Positions 15,188 to 24,239 of a stretch of 38,380 nucleotides of DNA are shown piece by piece. The DNA is from Betaproteobacteria bacterium HGW-Betaproteobacteria-16 (GTDB lineage Bacteria; Pseudomonadota; Gammaproteobacteria; Burkholderiales; Burkholderiaceae_C), in assembly GCA_002840835.1 (NCBI GenBank), contig PHCQ01000048.1, positions 1 to 38,380 on the forward strand. The letters run 5' to 3'. The first letter of the stretch is position 1; each line of letters starts with the position of its first letter. Below the pieces are notes generated by a model. That model was given only the letters and a program-made list of their open reading frames with translations, did not search any database and was not told the DNA's origin. The translations under genes were made by a program, and so were the position numbers.

Positions 15188-15214
15188 GTCAAAACGCCAT
15201 GTTGCCTGCCGCGC

Positions 15215-15232
15215 GTGACAGAACCGCGACAA
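15215..15232 (-). promoter_or_regulatory. Pho-box-like sequence reading toward phnM2
   Basis: On the minus strand TTGTCGC and CTGTCAC begin exactly 11 bases apart, the layout of a PhoB-binding Pho box (direct CTGTCAT repeats with 11-bp period). The second repeat matches six of seven consensus positions. Confidence 0.5.
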
Positions 15233-15249
15233 CGGGTGCACCAAAACCT

Positions 15250-15289
15250 CTGTCATGAATATTTCACGGTTGCTCCATGGGGCTGTCAT
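15250..15289 (+). promoter_or_regulatory. Tandem Pho-box-like repeats upstream of phnD
   Basis: CTGTCAT begins at 15250 and again at 15283, 33 bases (three 11-bp periods) apart. The intermediate positions hold weaker ATTTCAC (15261) and GCTCCAT (15272). Together 15250-15267 matches the 18-bp Pho-box consensus at about 15 positions. This suggests PhoB activation of phnDCE under phosphate starvation. Confidence 0.6.
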
Positions 15290-15312
15290 GCGGCGGCGCG
15301 AACCTAGCGAAG

Positions 15313-15324
15313 TTGTCTAACCAA
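15313..15324. promoter_or_regulatory. PhnF operator candidate upstream of phnD
   Basis: TTGTCTAACCAA matches the palindrome TTGTCTAGACAA at 10 of 12 positions, keeping the left half intact. It lies 16 bp before the phnD ATG, just upstream of the GGAG ribosome-binding site. Confidence 0.6.
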
Positions 15325-15340
15325 CTTGGAGTCCTTCCCC

Positions 15341-16216
15341 ATGAAAAAACTGTTCCAGGCATCCCGCCTTGTGGCCGTGGCCACCATCGGTCTGGCCGCC
15401 CTCAGCGCTCAGGCACAAACCATCCGCATGGCCGTGACCGATATCGTCGGTCTGGAGAACTTGCAGCGAGAATTCGGTGGCTTCCAGAAGATCCTGTCTG
15501 AAAAATCGGGCATGAAGGTGGAACTGTTTCCGGTGCCCAACCGCACCGCTGCGGTGGAAGCACTCAACGCCAAGAAGATCGACCTGGTGCTCACCGGCCC
15601 GGCCGAATACGTGGTGTTCAGGAAGCGTTCAAACGCCAAGCTGGTGGTGGGCTTCAGCCGGCCTGAGTACTACGGTTCGGTGGTCACGCTGGTGGGCTCC
15701 GGTATCGATGGTGTGGAAGACCTCAAGGGCAAGAAAGTCGCCCTGGGCGATGTGGGCTCCACCTCGCGCCACCTCTCCCCCATCCAGGTGCTGGCCGACC
15801 TGGGCGTGCAGCCTCAGAAGGATTTTCAGGTCCTGCACGTGAACCGCAACGTGGCGGTGGAAGCCATGAAGCGCGGCGACGTGGCCGCCATCGGCATCAA
15901 CCGCACGGATTTGCCCGGCCTGAGCAAGAAATTCCCCGATGTGGTGTTCAAGGTGATCGCGCGCGGTCGCGACCTGCCGAACGATGTGCTGCTGGCCGGT
16001 GCCCACGTGCCCGACGCGACCGTGGCCGCCATGAAGAAGGTGTTCAGCGAAAACAGCCAGGCACTCATCGACGCCGTGCTGATGGGCCCCGACGAAAACC
16101 AGAAGTTCCGCGGCATGGCATTCATTCCTGCCGTTGCCGACAGCGACTACAACTATGTGCGCAAGATGTACGCCACCATCGGCCAGCCGCAGTACGCCGA
16201 ATTTGTGGGCGACTGA
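15341..16216 (+). CDS. phnD: PhnD, phosphonate ABC transporter substrate-binding protein
   Basis: 291 aa from the ATG at 15341 with GGAG at 15328-15331. It has an N-terminal Sec signal peptide (basic MKKLFQASR, hydrophobic core, cleavage near SAQAQ), so it is periplasmic. The body contains PhnD-family features: TAAVEALNAKKIDLVLTGPA, LVGSGIDGVEDLKGKKVALG, DVGSTSRHLSPIQVL and RGRDLPNDVLLAG. It binds organophosphonates and delivers them to PhnE/PhnC. First gene of phnDCE; the promoter region carries Pho-box-like repeats and a PhnF-like site. Confidence 0.95.
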   Translation: MKKLFQASRLVAVATIGLAALSAQAQTIRMAVTDIVGLENLQREFGGFQKILSEKSGMKVELFPVPNRTAAVEALNAKKIDLVLTGPAEYVVFRKRSNAKLVVGFSRPEYYGSVVTLVGSGIDGVEDLKGKKVALGDVGSTSRHLSPIQVLADLGVQPQKDFQVLHVNRNVAVEAMKRGDVAAIGINRTDLPGLSKKFPDVVFKVIARGRDLPNDVLLAGAHVPDATVAAMKKVFSENSQALIDAVLMGPDENQKFRGMAFIPAVADSDYNYVRKMYATIGQPQYAEFVGD

Positions 16217-16269
16217 CGCCACGCCAGCGTCAACCGCACCCGACCCTCCCGTTCATGGAGCACCGGCCG

Positions 16270-17121
16270 ATGTACCGAGAAGAATTGCCATTGGGCGGCA
16301 TGCTGCCGCACGGCGCCTTGCCCGATCACGCCAGCGGCCGCGCGCCGGTCTGGGAAGACGGTGCGGTGGACCTGCAGGTCAAGGGGCTGTGCAAAGCCTT
16401 CGACCCGGGCACCCCGGTGCTCTCGGACATCGGGTTTTCCATTCCCAAAGGGCAGGCAGTGGCATTGATCGGCTCCAACGGCGCGGGCAAGTCCACGTTG
16501 CTGCGCTGCTGCATGCACCTGATCGAGCCCGAGCAGGGCACGGTCTACCTGTTCGGTCAGCCCCTGCAGGCACAGACCGCCAAGAGCTTGCGGGCCTTGC
16601 GTTCCAAGGTGGGCTTCGTGTTCCAGAAGCACAACCTGGTGCCGCGCCTGTCTGCCTTGACGAATGTGCTGCACGGCGCGCTGCCGCGTGCACCGGTTTG
16701 CCGCGCCTGGTTCCAGGGCACGGCGCCCAAGGCGCTGCGCGAAGAGGCCATGCACTGCCTTGAACGCGTGGGCCTGGCGGACCATGCGCGCAAGCGGGCC
16801 GACCATCTGTCGGGTGGTCAGTCGCAGCGGGTGGCGGTGGCGCGCGCGCTCATGCAGCGCCCGCGCTTCCTGGTGGCCGACGAACCCGCCGCCAGCCTGG
16901 ACCCGGTGTCTGGCGACGAAGTGATGGGCGTGTTTGCGCAACTGGTGGAACAGGACGGCCTGACGCTGCTGTTCACCTCGCACGACCTCACCCACGCGCT
17001 GCGCTACGCCCACCGGGTGATCGCCCTGCACCGCGGTCGCGTGGCGCTGGACAGCCTGACACAACAGACCGATGCGGTCGCCCTCCGAGCCTTGTATGAA
17101 AACCACCACGACCGCGCTTGA
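16270..17121 (+). CDS. phnC: PhnC, phosphonate ABC transporter ATP-binding protein
   Basis: 283 aa from the ATG at 16270, chosen because GGAG sits nine bases upstream; the ATG at 16255 has no such site. Walker A is GSNGAGKST, the Q-loop FVFQKHNLVPRLSALTNVLHG, the signature LSGGQSQRVAVARAL, and Walker B FLVADEPAASLD. NVLHG and the RLSAL segment are typical of PhnC rather than other importers. About 35 residues precede the ABC domain, which is longer than the common family form. It overlaps phnE by about 26 bp. Confidence 0.94.
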   Translation: MYREELPLGGMLPHGALPDHASGRAPVWEDGAVDLQVKGLCKAFDPGTPVLSDIGFSIPKGQAVALIGSNGAGKSTLLRCCMHLIEPEQGTVYLFGQPLQAQTAKSLRALRSKVGFVFQKHNLVPRLSALTNVLHGALPRAPVCRAWFQGTAPKALREEAMHCLERVGLADHARKRADHLSGGQSQRVAVARALMQRPRFLVADEPAASLDPVSGDEVMGVFAQLVEQDGLTLLFTSHDLTHALRYAHRVIALHRGRVALDSLTQQTDAVALRALYENHHDRA

Positions 17122-17905
17122 CCGCCACGCCTTGCCCGCCCGTTTTGAGCGCATGGGGGCCGGCAGTTTTGTACTCTGCGTGCTGGCACTGGCGTTCTTC
17201 ATCTGGTCGCTGGACGGCACCAACGTGTCGATGGGCGACTTCTTTGAGGGCTTGCCGCAGATGGGCCGTCTGGTGGGCGAGATGCTGCCGCCGTCCACCG
17301 CGCGGCTGGAGGCCGTGGGCTGGGCCTTGCTGGAAACCTTTCAGATGGCGCTGGTGGGCACCGTGGTGGGCGTGATCATCAGCGTGCCCATTGCGGTGCT
17401 GGCCACGCCGCACCTCTCGCCGCACCCTCTCGTGTATCAGGCCGCGCGCACCCTGATCGCTTTCTTTCGCACCGTGCCCGATCTGGTGTGGGCGCTGCTG
17501 TTCGTGGTCACCGTGGGGCTGGGGCCGTTCGCCGGCACGCTGGCCCTGATCGTGGACAAGGTTGGTTTCTGCGGCCGGTTTTTTGCCGAAGCCATGGAAG
17601 AGGTGGACCGCGGCCCGCAGGAAGCGCTGAAGGCCATGGGCGCGAGCCGCCTTTCGGTGATTGGCTGCGCGGTGATCCCGGCGGCGCTGCCCTCGTTCAT
17701 CAACACCTCGCTGTTCAGCCTGGAGAAGGCGACCCGCTCTTCGGTGATTCTGGGGCTGGTGGGGGCGGGCGGCATCGGCATCGAACTCAAGGTGGCCATG
17801 GACCTGTTCAGCTACGACGAAGCCGCCACCATCATCCTGGCCATCTTTGCCCTGGTGATGCTGGTGGAACGCGCCAGCGCGATGTTGCGCCAACGCGTCA
17901 TCTGA
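17096..17905 (+). CDS. phnE: PhnE, phosphonate ABC transporter permease
   Basis: 269 aa from the ATG at 17096; the ATG at 17072 would add eight residues and enlarge the overlap with phnC. Several hydrophobic segments are seen, including SFVLCVLALAFFIWSL near the N-terminus, LVGTVVGVIISVPIAVLA and LVWALLFVVTVGL. The cytoplasmic EAA loop is EALKAMGASRLSVIGCAVIP. It forms the inner-membrane channel for phosphonates with PhnC and PhnD. It is intact and single; no second phnE copy is present. Confidence 0.94.
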   Translation: MKTTTTALDRHALPARFERMGAGSFVLCVLALAFFIWSLDGTNVSMGDFFEGLPQMGRLVGEMLPPSTARLEAVGWALLETFQMALVGTVVGVIISVPIAVLATPHLSPHPLVYQAARTLIAFFRTVPDLVWALLFVVTVGLGPFAGTLALIVDKVGFCGRFFAEAMEEVDRGPQEALKAMGASRLSVIGCAVIPAALPSFINTSLFSLEKATRSSVILGLVGAGGIGIELKVAMDLFSYDEAATIILAIFALVMLVERASAMLRQRVI

Positions 17906-18053
17906 GCGTCCAGGGTCAGGGACTGGCCTGCCGCCGTTCAAGAATCCGGCACAAACACACGCAAGTCCTGTTTGCCTTGTGCGGCCTGGCACGGGAGCCC
18001 GCACTTGCCACCCAGAATCCGCTTGTTCGATGTGAACGATCCAGGACCTTCAA

Positions 18054-18404
18054 ATGCCCCACGTTTCCCCTGTCAAGAAAACCCTGTGCGCCACCTTGCT
18101 GGGCTTTGGACTTGCCGTGCTTTCCCCCATGGCCAGCGCGAGCGACTATTACTTCTTCGTGGACAACCAGTCCAGCTCACGCATCGTCAAGCTTGAAGTC
18201 TCGCAGGACAAGAAGAAGTGGGGCCAGTTCGACATTGGTCGGGGCATCGGCAAGGGCAAGTCGTCCAAGCTGGTCTGGGACGACAGCACCGACGACGAAG
18301 AGTGTGAACAGTGGATGCGCGCCAAGTTTGCTGACGGTACGTCCAGCGAACCCGCACAGATCGACTTCTGCCAGGCCATGGACGACCCCATCGTTTTTGA
18401 GTGA
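18054..18404 (+). CDS. Small secreted protein of unknown function
   Basis: 116 aa. A classical signal peptide is visible (KKTLCATLLGFGLAVLSPMA, cleavage near MASAS), leaving a mature protein of about 86 residues. The mature part begins DYYFFVDNQSSSRIVKLEVS, is charged (KKWGQFDIGRGIGKGKSSK, then DDSTDDEEC), and has two cysteines about 22 residues apart that could form a disulfide. I do not recognise a family; the start suggests a beta-rich domain. It lies 148 bp after phnE on the same strand and before the exonuclease, with no evident functional tie to either. Confidence 0.75.
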   Translation: MPHVSPVKKTLCATLLGFGLAVLSPMASASDYYFFVDNQSSSRIVKLEVSQDKKKWGQFDIGRGIGKGKSSKLVWDDSTDDEECEQWMRAKFADGTSSEPAQIDFCQAMDDPIVFE

Positions 18405-18608
18405 ACGGGATTCAGGTACAGGCGCATTTCCGCGTCTGAACCGTCCACAACTTCGGTGCCCTACCGTGTGGATAACCGGTGGAGCAATGCCCAGGAGGCG
18501 CGTGCCTGCTGGGCTGGCGGGGCGTGCTTAAAAATTGGGCAGATGGGGTGGATGTGGCCGGTGGTCGCCAAAGGCGCCAGACCCCGACGAGTCGGGTAGG
18601 CTTGCTGG

Positions 18609-19634
18609 ATGACCCAGTCCAGTTTCGAATTTGATGTGCCCGGCCCCGAGGCGCCAGCACCCACACCCAAACCCGCTCGCGCCAGGCGCGCCGCACCGGC
18701 CAAGGCATTGCCTTTGGAGGACATGGCGCGTCTTCTGGAGCAAGACGCCAACTACCGTGTGCTGCGCCGGCTTGTTCCCATCACAGACTACGGGCCGGCA
18801 CCGTCTGCCCCCGAATTGATGCAAGGCGCTGTCGGGACGCGGAACGTTCTGGTGCTTGACACCGAGACCACCGGCCTTTCACACCAGGCCGACAAGATCA
18901 TCGAACTGGCCATGCTGCTGGTGCAGGTGGACGTGGCCTCTGGGCTGCCGTTTGGCGCGGTCGAGTGTTTCGAAGGGTTTGAAGACCCCGGCATGCCCAT
19001 TCCGGCCGTCGCCAAGGAAGTGACCGGCATCAGCGACGACATGGTCAAGGGCCACCGGCTGGATGACCAGCAGGTGGCCGCCATGGTGGCCAGGGCCGAC
19101 CTGATCGTGGCGCACAACGCAGGCTTCGATCGCCCCTTTGTGGAAGCGCGTTTTCCCTGCTTCGCACAGAAGGCCTGGGCGTGTTCCTTTGCCGACATCG
19201 ACTGGAAAGCGGCGGGGGCAGGCTCGTCCAAGCTGAGCGCTCTGGCGCTGGACCAGGGCTGGTTCTACGATGCCCACCGCGCACTGGTGGACTGCCATGC
19301 CCTGCTGCAGGTGCTGTCCAAGCCCGTGGGGCAGGGCACGACCACAGGCGTGAACCAGCTGATGCTCGCCGCCGCCAGGCCCAGCTTCAAGCTGCGCGCC
19401 ACCGGCTCGCCTTTCGAGTCCAAGGATGTGCTCAAGGCCCGCGGCTACCGTTGGGACGCCGACGCCAAGGTGTGGTTTTGCACGCTGGCCGATCAGGCGC
19501 GGCTGGACGCTGAGCTTGAATGGCTGAAGGCGGATGTGTATGGCCGGCGCCATGCGCGCGTGGAGGTGGAGGCGCTGGACTGCCTGGTGCGCTATTCGGC
19601 GCGGGCTGGCGAGATTTCGCAGCGGGCGTTGTAG
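18609..19634 (+). CDS. DEDDh-type 3'-5' exonuclease (DnaQ-like)
   Basis: 341 aa. The exonuclease domain spans about residues 78-235: ExoI LDTETTGL (D84, E86), ExoII HNAGFDRPF (D174) and ExoIII HRALVDCHAL (H223, D228), a complete DEDDh set. About 70 residues precede it, with a Pro/Ala/Arg-rich linker. After it, a roughly 90-residue C-terminal region (LKARGYRWDADAKVWFCTL, then LEWLKADVYG) looks like a small separate module of the kind that follows some bacterial DnaQ-like exonucleases. Likely a stand-alone DNA repair or RNA-processing nuclease rather than the replicative epsilon subunit. Confidence 0.88.
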   Translation: MTQSSFEFDVPGPEAPAPTPKPARARRAAPAKALPLEDMARLLEQDANYRVLRRLVPITDYGPAPSAPELMQGAVGTRNVLVLDTETTGLSHQADKIIELAMLLVQVDVASGLPFGAVECFEGFEDPGMPIPAVAKEVTGISDDMVKGHRLDDQQVAAMVARADLIVAHNAGFDRPFVEARFPCFAQKAWACSFADIDWKAAGAGSSKLSALALDQGWFYDAHRALVDCHALLQVLSKPVGQGTTTGVNQLMLAAARPSFKLRATGSPFESKDVLKARGYRWDADAKVWFCTLADQARLDAELEWLKADVYGRRHARVEVEALDCLVRYSARAGEISQRAL

Positions 19635-19689
19635 CTTCGGTCCGGGGATGATCTTGGGATGGTGTCGTTTGCGACGCAGGCTCCGCACA

Positions 19690-21000
19690 TCAGACCTGTG
19701 CCAGGAACCGCTGAGCGTGGCGACGCATCCCTTCAAACACCGATTCAGTCAATGGCGCGGGAAAGCTCGGGGGCAGCTCTTTGCGCACTGCGTCCATGGC
19801 GGCAGGCATGCCCTGGACCATCGCACACATGGCCTCCCACATCGAGGGGATGCCACTGCGCACGGCGACAGCTTCCCAGTGCCGTGGCAGTATTTCGGCC
19901 AGCTTGTAGTGCAAGCTTGTGCCCCGAACGCCCATGGCCAGCTTGACCTTTTTGTACTGCAATGAGTTGGGTCCGTTGTCGATGATGGGCCAGGCAGACA
20001 TCACGTCGTAGAGTGGCGTGAGGTGGTAGGCCCCGCCAGGCAGCAGGAACACCGAGAAGTTCTTCGCGTGCCCGTCAATGGCGGCCAGCAGCCAGAAGGC
20101 GAGCTGGGCCAGGAGGAAGACGCGACCGTCTTGCTCGTAGCGTGTGCCTCCTTTGAGCACACGCAAACAGGCGTCCATGCCTGGGCCGCCCATGTCCTGG
20201 TACTTGTTCGCGCTGGAATGGCCCAGCACCTGGCAGAAGTCCTCCTGCGGGATGCGCACCAGCCAGTCAGGGTGGGTCTGCCACTGGCGGTCGAAGCGGT
20301 CGACCACCAAGGCATTGCGCGTGCCGAAGCGCTCCACATGGCACTCGGCCACCGGGAGCCCCAAGGCGTTCAGGATGCGCGAGCACAGCCACTCGTTTTC
20401 TGGCGAGAGCGTCAGGTCCAGGTTGCGCCCGGGCGTCACGCCCATGGGGGGCTTCAGAATGTGGGTGGTGGGGGTGGTGTTGCGCGGGCGGCACCACTTC
20501 TTGCCCACCTTGAGCAGGGCCGTCTTCTCTTGCGCACCGGCAATCGAGATGCGGAAGTCGTCTTGCTCGTCCAGTGCGCCCATACCCAAGGTAGAACCCA
20601 GGCTTGAGAGCATGACCTCGATGTCTGAAGGTTTCACGGGTTCGTAGTCCAGGCGGCGAACGTCTGGGGCAGGCGCGTCCACCGGCATTAGCTGAACCGC
20701 ACCCACGCAGTCCCGGCCGATGGCCTGCAGCAAAGAGAACGCGTCGATGCCCTTGGTTCGGAACCGGCCGCTCAGTCGCTTGCGAATGGCTTCGTTGTCC
20801 GGGAGCAGATTGTCGAAGTAGTTTTCCACCACTTGGCCTGAGAGCTGATCGTCTGCCGTCAGCGGCAGGGACAGCGATAGCGGGCGGCTCTTGGGATGCT
20901 GACGCCAGCCAGGGTCGTACTGAAAGACGTGCCGCCCAGTGCGACCCACAGACCACACGCCCACCAGCGCCCCGTTCATCCAGACATTCAGCTGTCGCAT
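19690..21000 (-). CDS. hipA: HipA, serine/threonine kinase toxin
   Basis: 436 aa from the ATG at 21000, overlapping the hipB stop (ATGA). Residues align with E. coli HipA almost without gaps. The P-loop segment ISIAGAQEKTALL has its serine at 152, AAIDGHAKNFSVF places the catalytic Asp at 309, and PLYDVMS places the metal-binding Asp at 332, the E. coli numbering. HipA phosphorylates glutamyl-tRNA synthetase in E. coli, stalling growth and promoting persistence. All key residues are present, so it is probably active. The C-terminal part converges with the exonuclease gene; only 55 bp separate them. Confidence 0.95.
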   Translation of the reverse strand: MRQLNVWMNGALVGVWSVGRTGRHVFQYDPGWRQHPKSRPLSLSLPLTADDQLSGQVVENYFDNLLPDNEAIRKRLSGRFRTKGIDAFSLLQAIGRDCVGAVQLMPVDAPAPDVRRLDYEPVKPSDIEVMLSSLGSTLGMGALDEQDDFRISIAGAQEKTALLKVGKKWCRPRNTTPTTHILKPPMGVTPGRNLDLTLSPENEWLCSRILNALGLPVAECHVERFGTRNALVVDRFDRQWQTHPDWLVRIPQEDFCQVLGHSSANKYQDMGGPGMDACLRVLKGGTRYEQDGRVFLLAQLAFWLLAAIDGHAKNFSVFLLPGGAYHLTPLYDVMSAWPIIDNGPNSLQYKKVKLAMGVRGTSLHYKLAEILPRHWEAVAVRSGIPSMWEAMCAMVQGMPAAMDAVRKELPPSFPAPLTESVFEGMRRHAQRFLAQV

Positions 21001-21287
21001 CACCACTGGCCTCCGGCGTCGCCCTTCGTGGGCTTCGCGCGAAGTCGCGGCGGGGCGGCAGGGGGCTCAATGTCCTTCATTCGCAACACCACGCTGGCGT
21101 TCAACGCCGCCAGCAAGCGCAACAGCTGCTCAGCAGTGAGCTTGGTCGCATCTTTTTCAAGGGCGGCGATGCGCGATTGCACCACCCCCATTCGAGCGGC
21201 CAACTGCGCCTGCGTCAGCCCCCGCGCCTTGCGCAGGGAGCGCAGGTGTAGCGACAGCTGCTCCGGGAAGGCCAGATTCAAGTCCAT
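21000..21287 (-). CDS. hipB: HipB, XRE-family antitoxin and repressor
   Basis: 95 aa from the ATG at 21287, which has AGGA eight bases upstream; the ATG at 21296 sits too close to that site. The HTH_3/XRE domain is LRSLRKARGLTQAQLAARMG followed by VVQSRIAALEKD, then a beta-strand segment NASVVLRMKD and a basic, proline-rich tail. HipB neutralises HipA by complex formation and represses hipBA. It is translationally coupled to hipA. Its predicted promoter and operator are directly upstream. Confidence 0.92.
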   Translation of the reverse strand: MDLNLAFPEQLSLHLRSLRKARGLTQAQLAARMGVVQSRIAALEKDATKLTAEQLLRLLAALNASVVLRMKDIEPPAAPPRLRAKPTKGDAGGQW

Positions 21288-21316
21288 GGTGAGCATCCTT
21301 TGCAGTTGATGGATGC

Positions 21317-21345
21317 ACCATATCTTCTATGGTAGATATTGTCAA
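21317..21345 (-). promoter_or_regulatory. hipBA promoter with embedded HipB operator
   Basis: On the minus strand TTGACA (21340-21345) and TATGGT (21317-21322) are separated by 17 bp, a good sigma70 promoter. The palindrome TATCTTCTATGGTAGATA (21321-21338) lies across the spacer and -10 element. Its form TATC(Y)-N8-(R)GATA matches the E. coli HipB operator TATCC-N8-GGATA. A related shorter element, TATCTAATTTGGATA, is at 21375-21389. Confidence 0.75.
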
Positions 21346-21616
21346 TTTATCTGTTTTGAAATATAAATGCAAAATATCTAATTTGGATAATATTTTGAGT
21401 CATGCGTCCGAGTCCCCGCCAGACAAGCCGTTTCAGGTCCTCCGCGAGAAGACCGGCGAGATGGTGCCGCCAGAAAAGCCGAACTCGCAGGGAGGTTGAA
21501 AAGGCGGTGGCCTTTGCAGTCTGTAACCCATTGGTAACCTGTTTCACAGATAATTGAAACCAAATTACAGCCTGACACTTCCGGATCGGCGCTGTTCACC
21601 CCCAGGAGACAAGCCC
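21346..21616. other. Intergenic region between hipB and pyk
   Basis: The part up to about 21400 is strikingly AT-rich and belongs to the hip control region. The part from 21400 to 21616 returns to normal GC and has no gene or clear tRNA; it presumably holds the pyk promoter, which I could not assign confidently. AGGAG at 21604-21608 is the pyk ribosome-binding site. Confidence 0.5.
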
Positions 21617-23050
<1,434 letters not shown>

Positions 23051-23099
23051 GGCACCCTTCGCCTCTTCGCCTCTTCGACCAGAGGCCACAACGCCCGGC

Positions 23100-23222
23100 G
23101 CGAGGTGACCCCATCCAGGGGCACCGTGGAACTGGCTTTGCCAGGCCACGGGTGCCGTCCCCCTCCAAGCCGAAGGCGCCAGAGAGGGGGAAGACGCGTC
23201 AGCGGCGCAGGGGGTGCTTCCC
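23100..23222. repeat. Dispersed GC-rich intergenic repeat after pyk
   Basis: The region contains several short self-complementary blocks (ACCCCATCCAGGGG, GTCCCCCTCCAAGC with AGAGAGGGGGAAG) ending in GCAGGGGGTGCTTCCC. A related ending, CGCGGGGGTGCTCC, occurs at 29580-29594. Such fragments are common between genes in this bacterial group and may act as a bidirectional terminator between pyk and the convergent DUF481 gene. Confidence 0.5.
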
Positions 23223-23224
23223 AT

Positions 23225-23992
23225 CTAGTCCAGTCGAAACGAAACCCCCGTCACCAGCATCGCATCGCCCTTCTTGATTTCCGGGCCGGGGTCGCTGTCG
23301 TGGCGGTAGCTCAGCCCGGCCGAGAGGTTCAGTGTTTCGGTCATTGCAACGGTCAGCCCGGTGTCGAGCATCGCGCGGTACCGGCCTGAGTTGCGCAGGT
23401 CTGGATACAGGGTGAATTTCTGGCGCAGGCTGGTGGTGTCGGTCAGCCGGTAACTGGACTCTTCCGACAGCACCAGTTCCAGCCGGCCGTACTTGTCGCG
23501 CATGGTGCCTCTGATGTCGGTGGGCGTCACATAGCGGTCATGTGAGTACCCCAGACCGACGGTCACGTCAAAGTAGCCGCGATCGTCGCGCCAGACGTGG
23601 CGTCCCACGCCGCTGGCCACCGAGTACCGGGCCGAAATGTTGGCCAGCGTGTCTCGCAAGGTTTCGCCGGAGCCGAAACCGAACCAGTCGGGAGAAATGT
23701 CGCGGTTGTACTGCGTGCGCACGGTGTAGCGCTCGGTGGTATCCACGCCCGCGTTCTGCGCCCGGTCGGCCTTGGCGTTCCACATCCACTTGTCATCGAT
23801 GGTCTGTCGGGCGCCCTCGGCCGCCAGGTTCAACGAACCGGCGTTGTTGTTGCCCGACGAGACATTGGCGCCGGCTGTTAGCAGATAGCGCCACTGGCCA
23901 TCGGGCTTGAGCGTGATCTGTGCCTGCGAGAGCGCCGGCGCGAGCAGGGTGACTGCGGCGGTCAGGGGCGCAATCAGGGGGCGGCATGGCAT
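23225..23992 (-). CDS. DUF481 (YdiY-like) outer-membrane beta-barrel protein
   Basis: 255 aa. A signal peptide (LIAPLTAAVTLLAPALSQAQ) is followed by alternating beta-strand sequence with aromatic ends: WRYLLTAGANVSSGNNNAGS, WMWNAKADRAQ, YTVRTQYNRD, YFDVTVGLGYSHDRY, LNLSAGLSYRHDSDPG and a final strand VTGVSFRLD. This is the pattern of the DUF481 family, called salt-induced outer-membrane protein in some genomes; the function is not established. GAGGAAGG precedes the ATG. It lies on the opposite strand between pyk and fba. Confidence 0.85.
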   Translation of the reverse strand: MPCRPLIAPLTAAVTLLAPALSQAQITLKPDGQWRYLLTAGANVSSGNNNAGSLNLAAEGARQTIDDKWMWNAKADRAQNAGVDTTERYTVRTQYNRDISPDWFGFGSGETLRDTLANISARYSVASGVGRHVWRDDRGYFDVTVGLGYSHDRYVTPTDIRGTMRDKYGRLELVLSEESSYRLTDTTSLRQKFTLYPDLRNSGRYRAMLDTGLTVAMTETLNLSAGLSYRHDSDPGPEIKKGDAMLVTGVSFRLD

Positions 23993-24239
23993 GGGTTTTC
24001 CTTCCTCTTGGCTTGTTGTTTGCGGTGTTCAACTCGGGAAGGTTCACAGTTGCCGTGCCGCAGTTCCCTTTTGCTTTGTGACGATTGGTGTCTTTGCCGA
24101 GCGAAACACCCGGTTGACAAGGCTCCAGCGCCTGTCACAAGCCCCCTGCTTTGGCGCACCAGAGCAAGGGCGATGACCGCGGGCGGTAAAATCCCGAGCT
24201 AGTTACATCCGGGTTACCAACCGCTTTAAAGGGAATTCC

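Noticed and set aside
15188..15192. TTG start for phnM2 at 15192, adding nine residues
   Set aside because: It would place coding sequence across the operator palindrome and has no ribosome-binding site; the ATG at 15165 has AGGA at proper spacing.
18467..18475. TGTGGATAA, a perfect DnaA-box match
   Set aside because: A single 9-mer with no cluster, no AT-rich unwinding region and no dnaA or dnaN nearby, so not an origin.
21400..21550. Sequence before pyk that briefly suggested a tRNA remnant or attachment site
   Set aside because: No cloverleaf, no T-loop consensus and no matching direct repeat could be found by eye.
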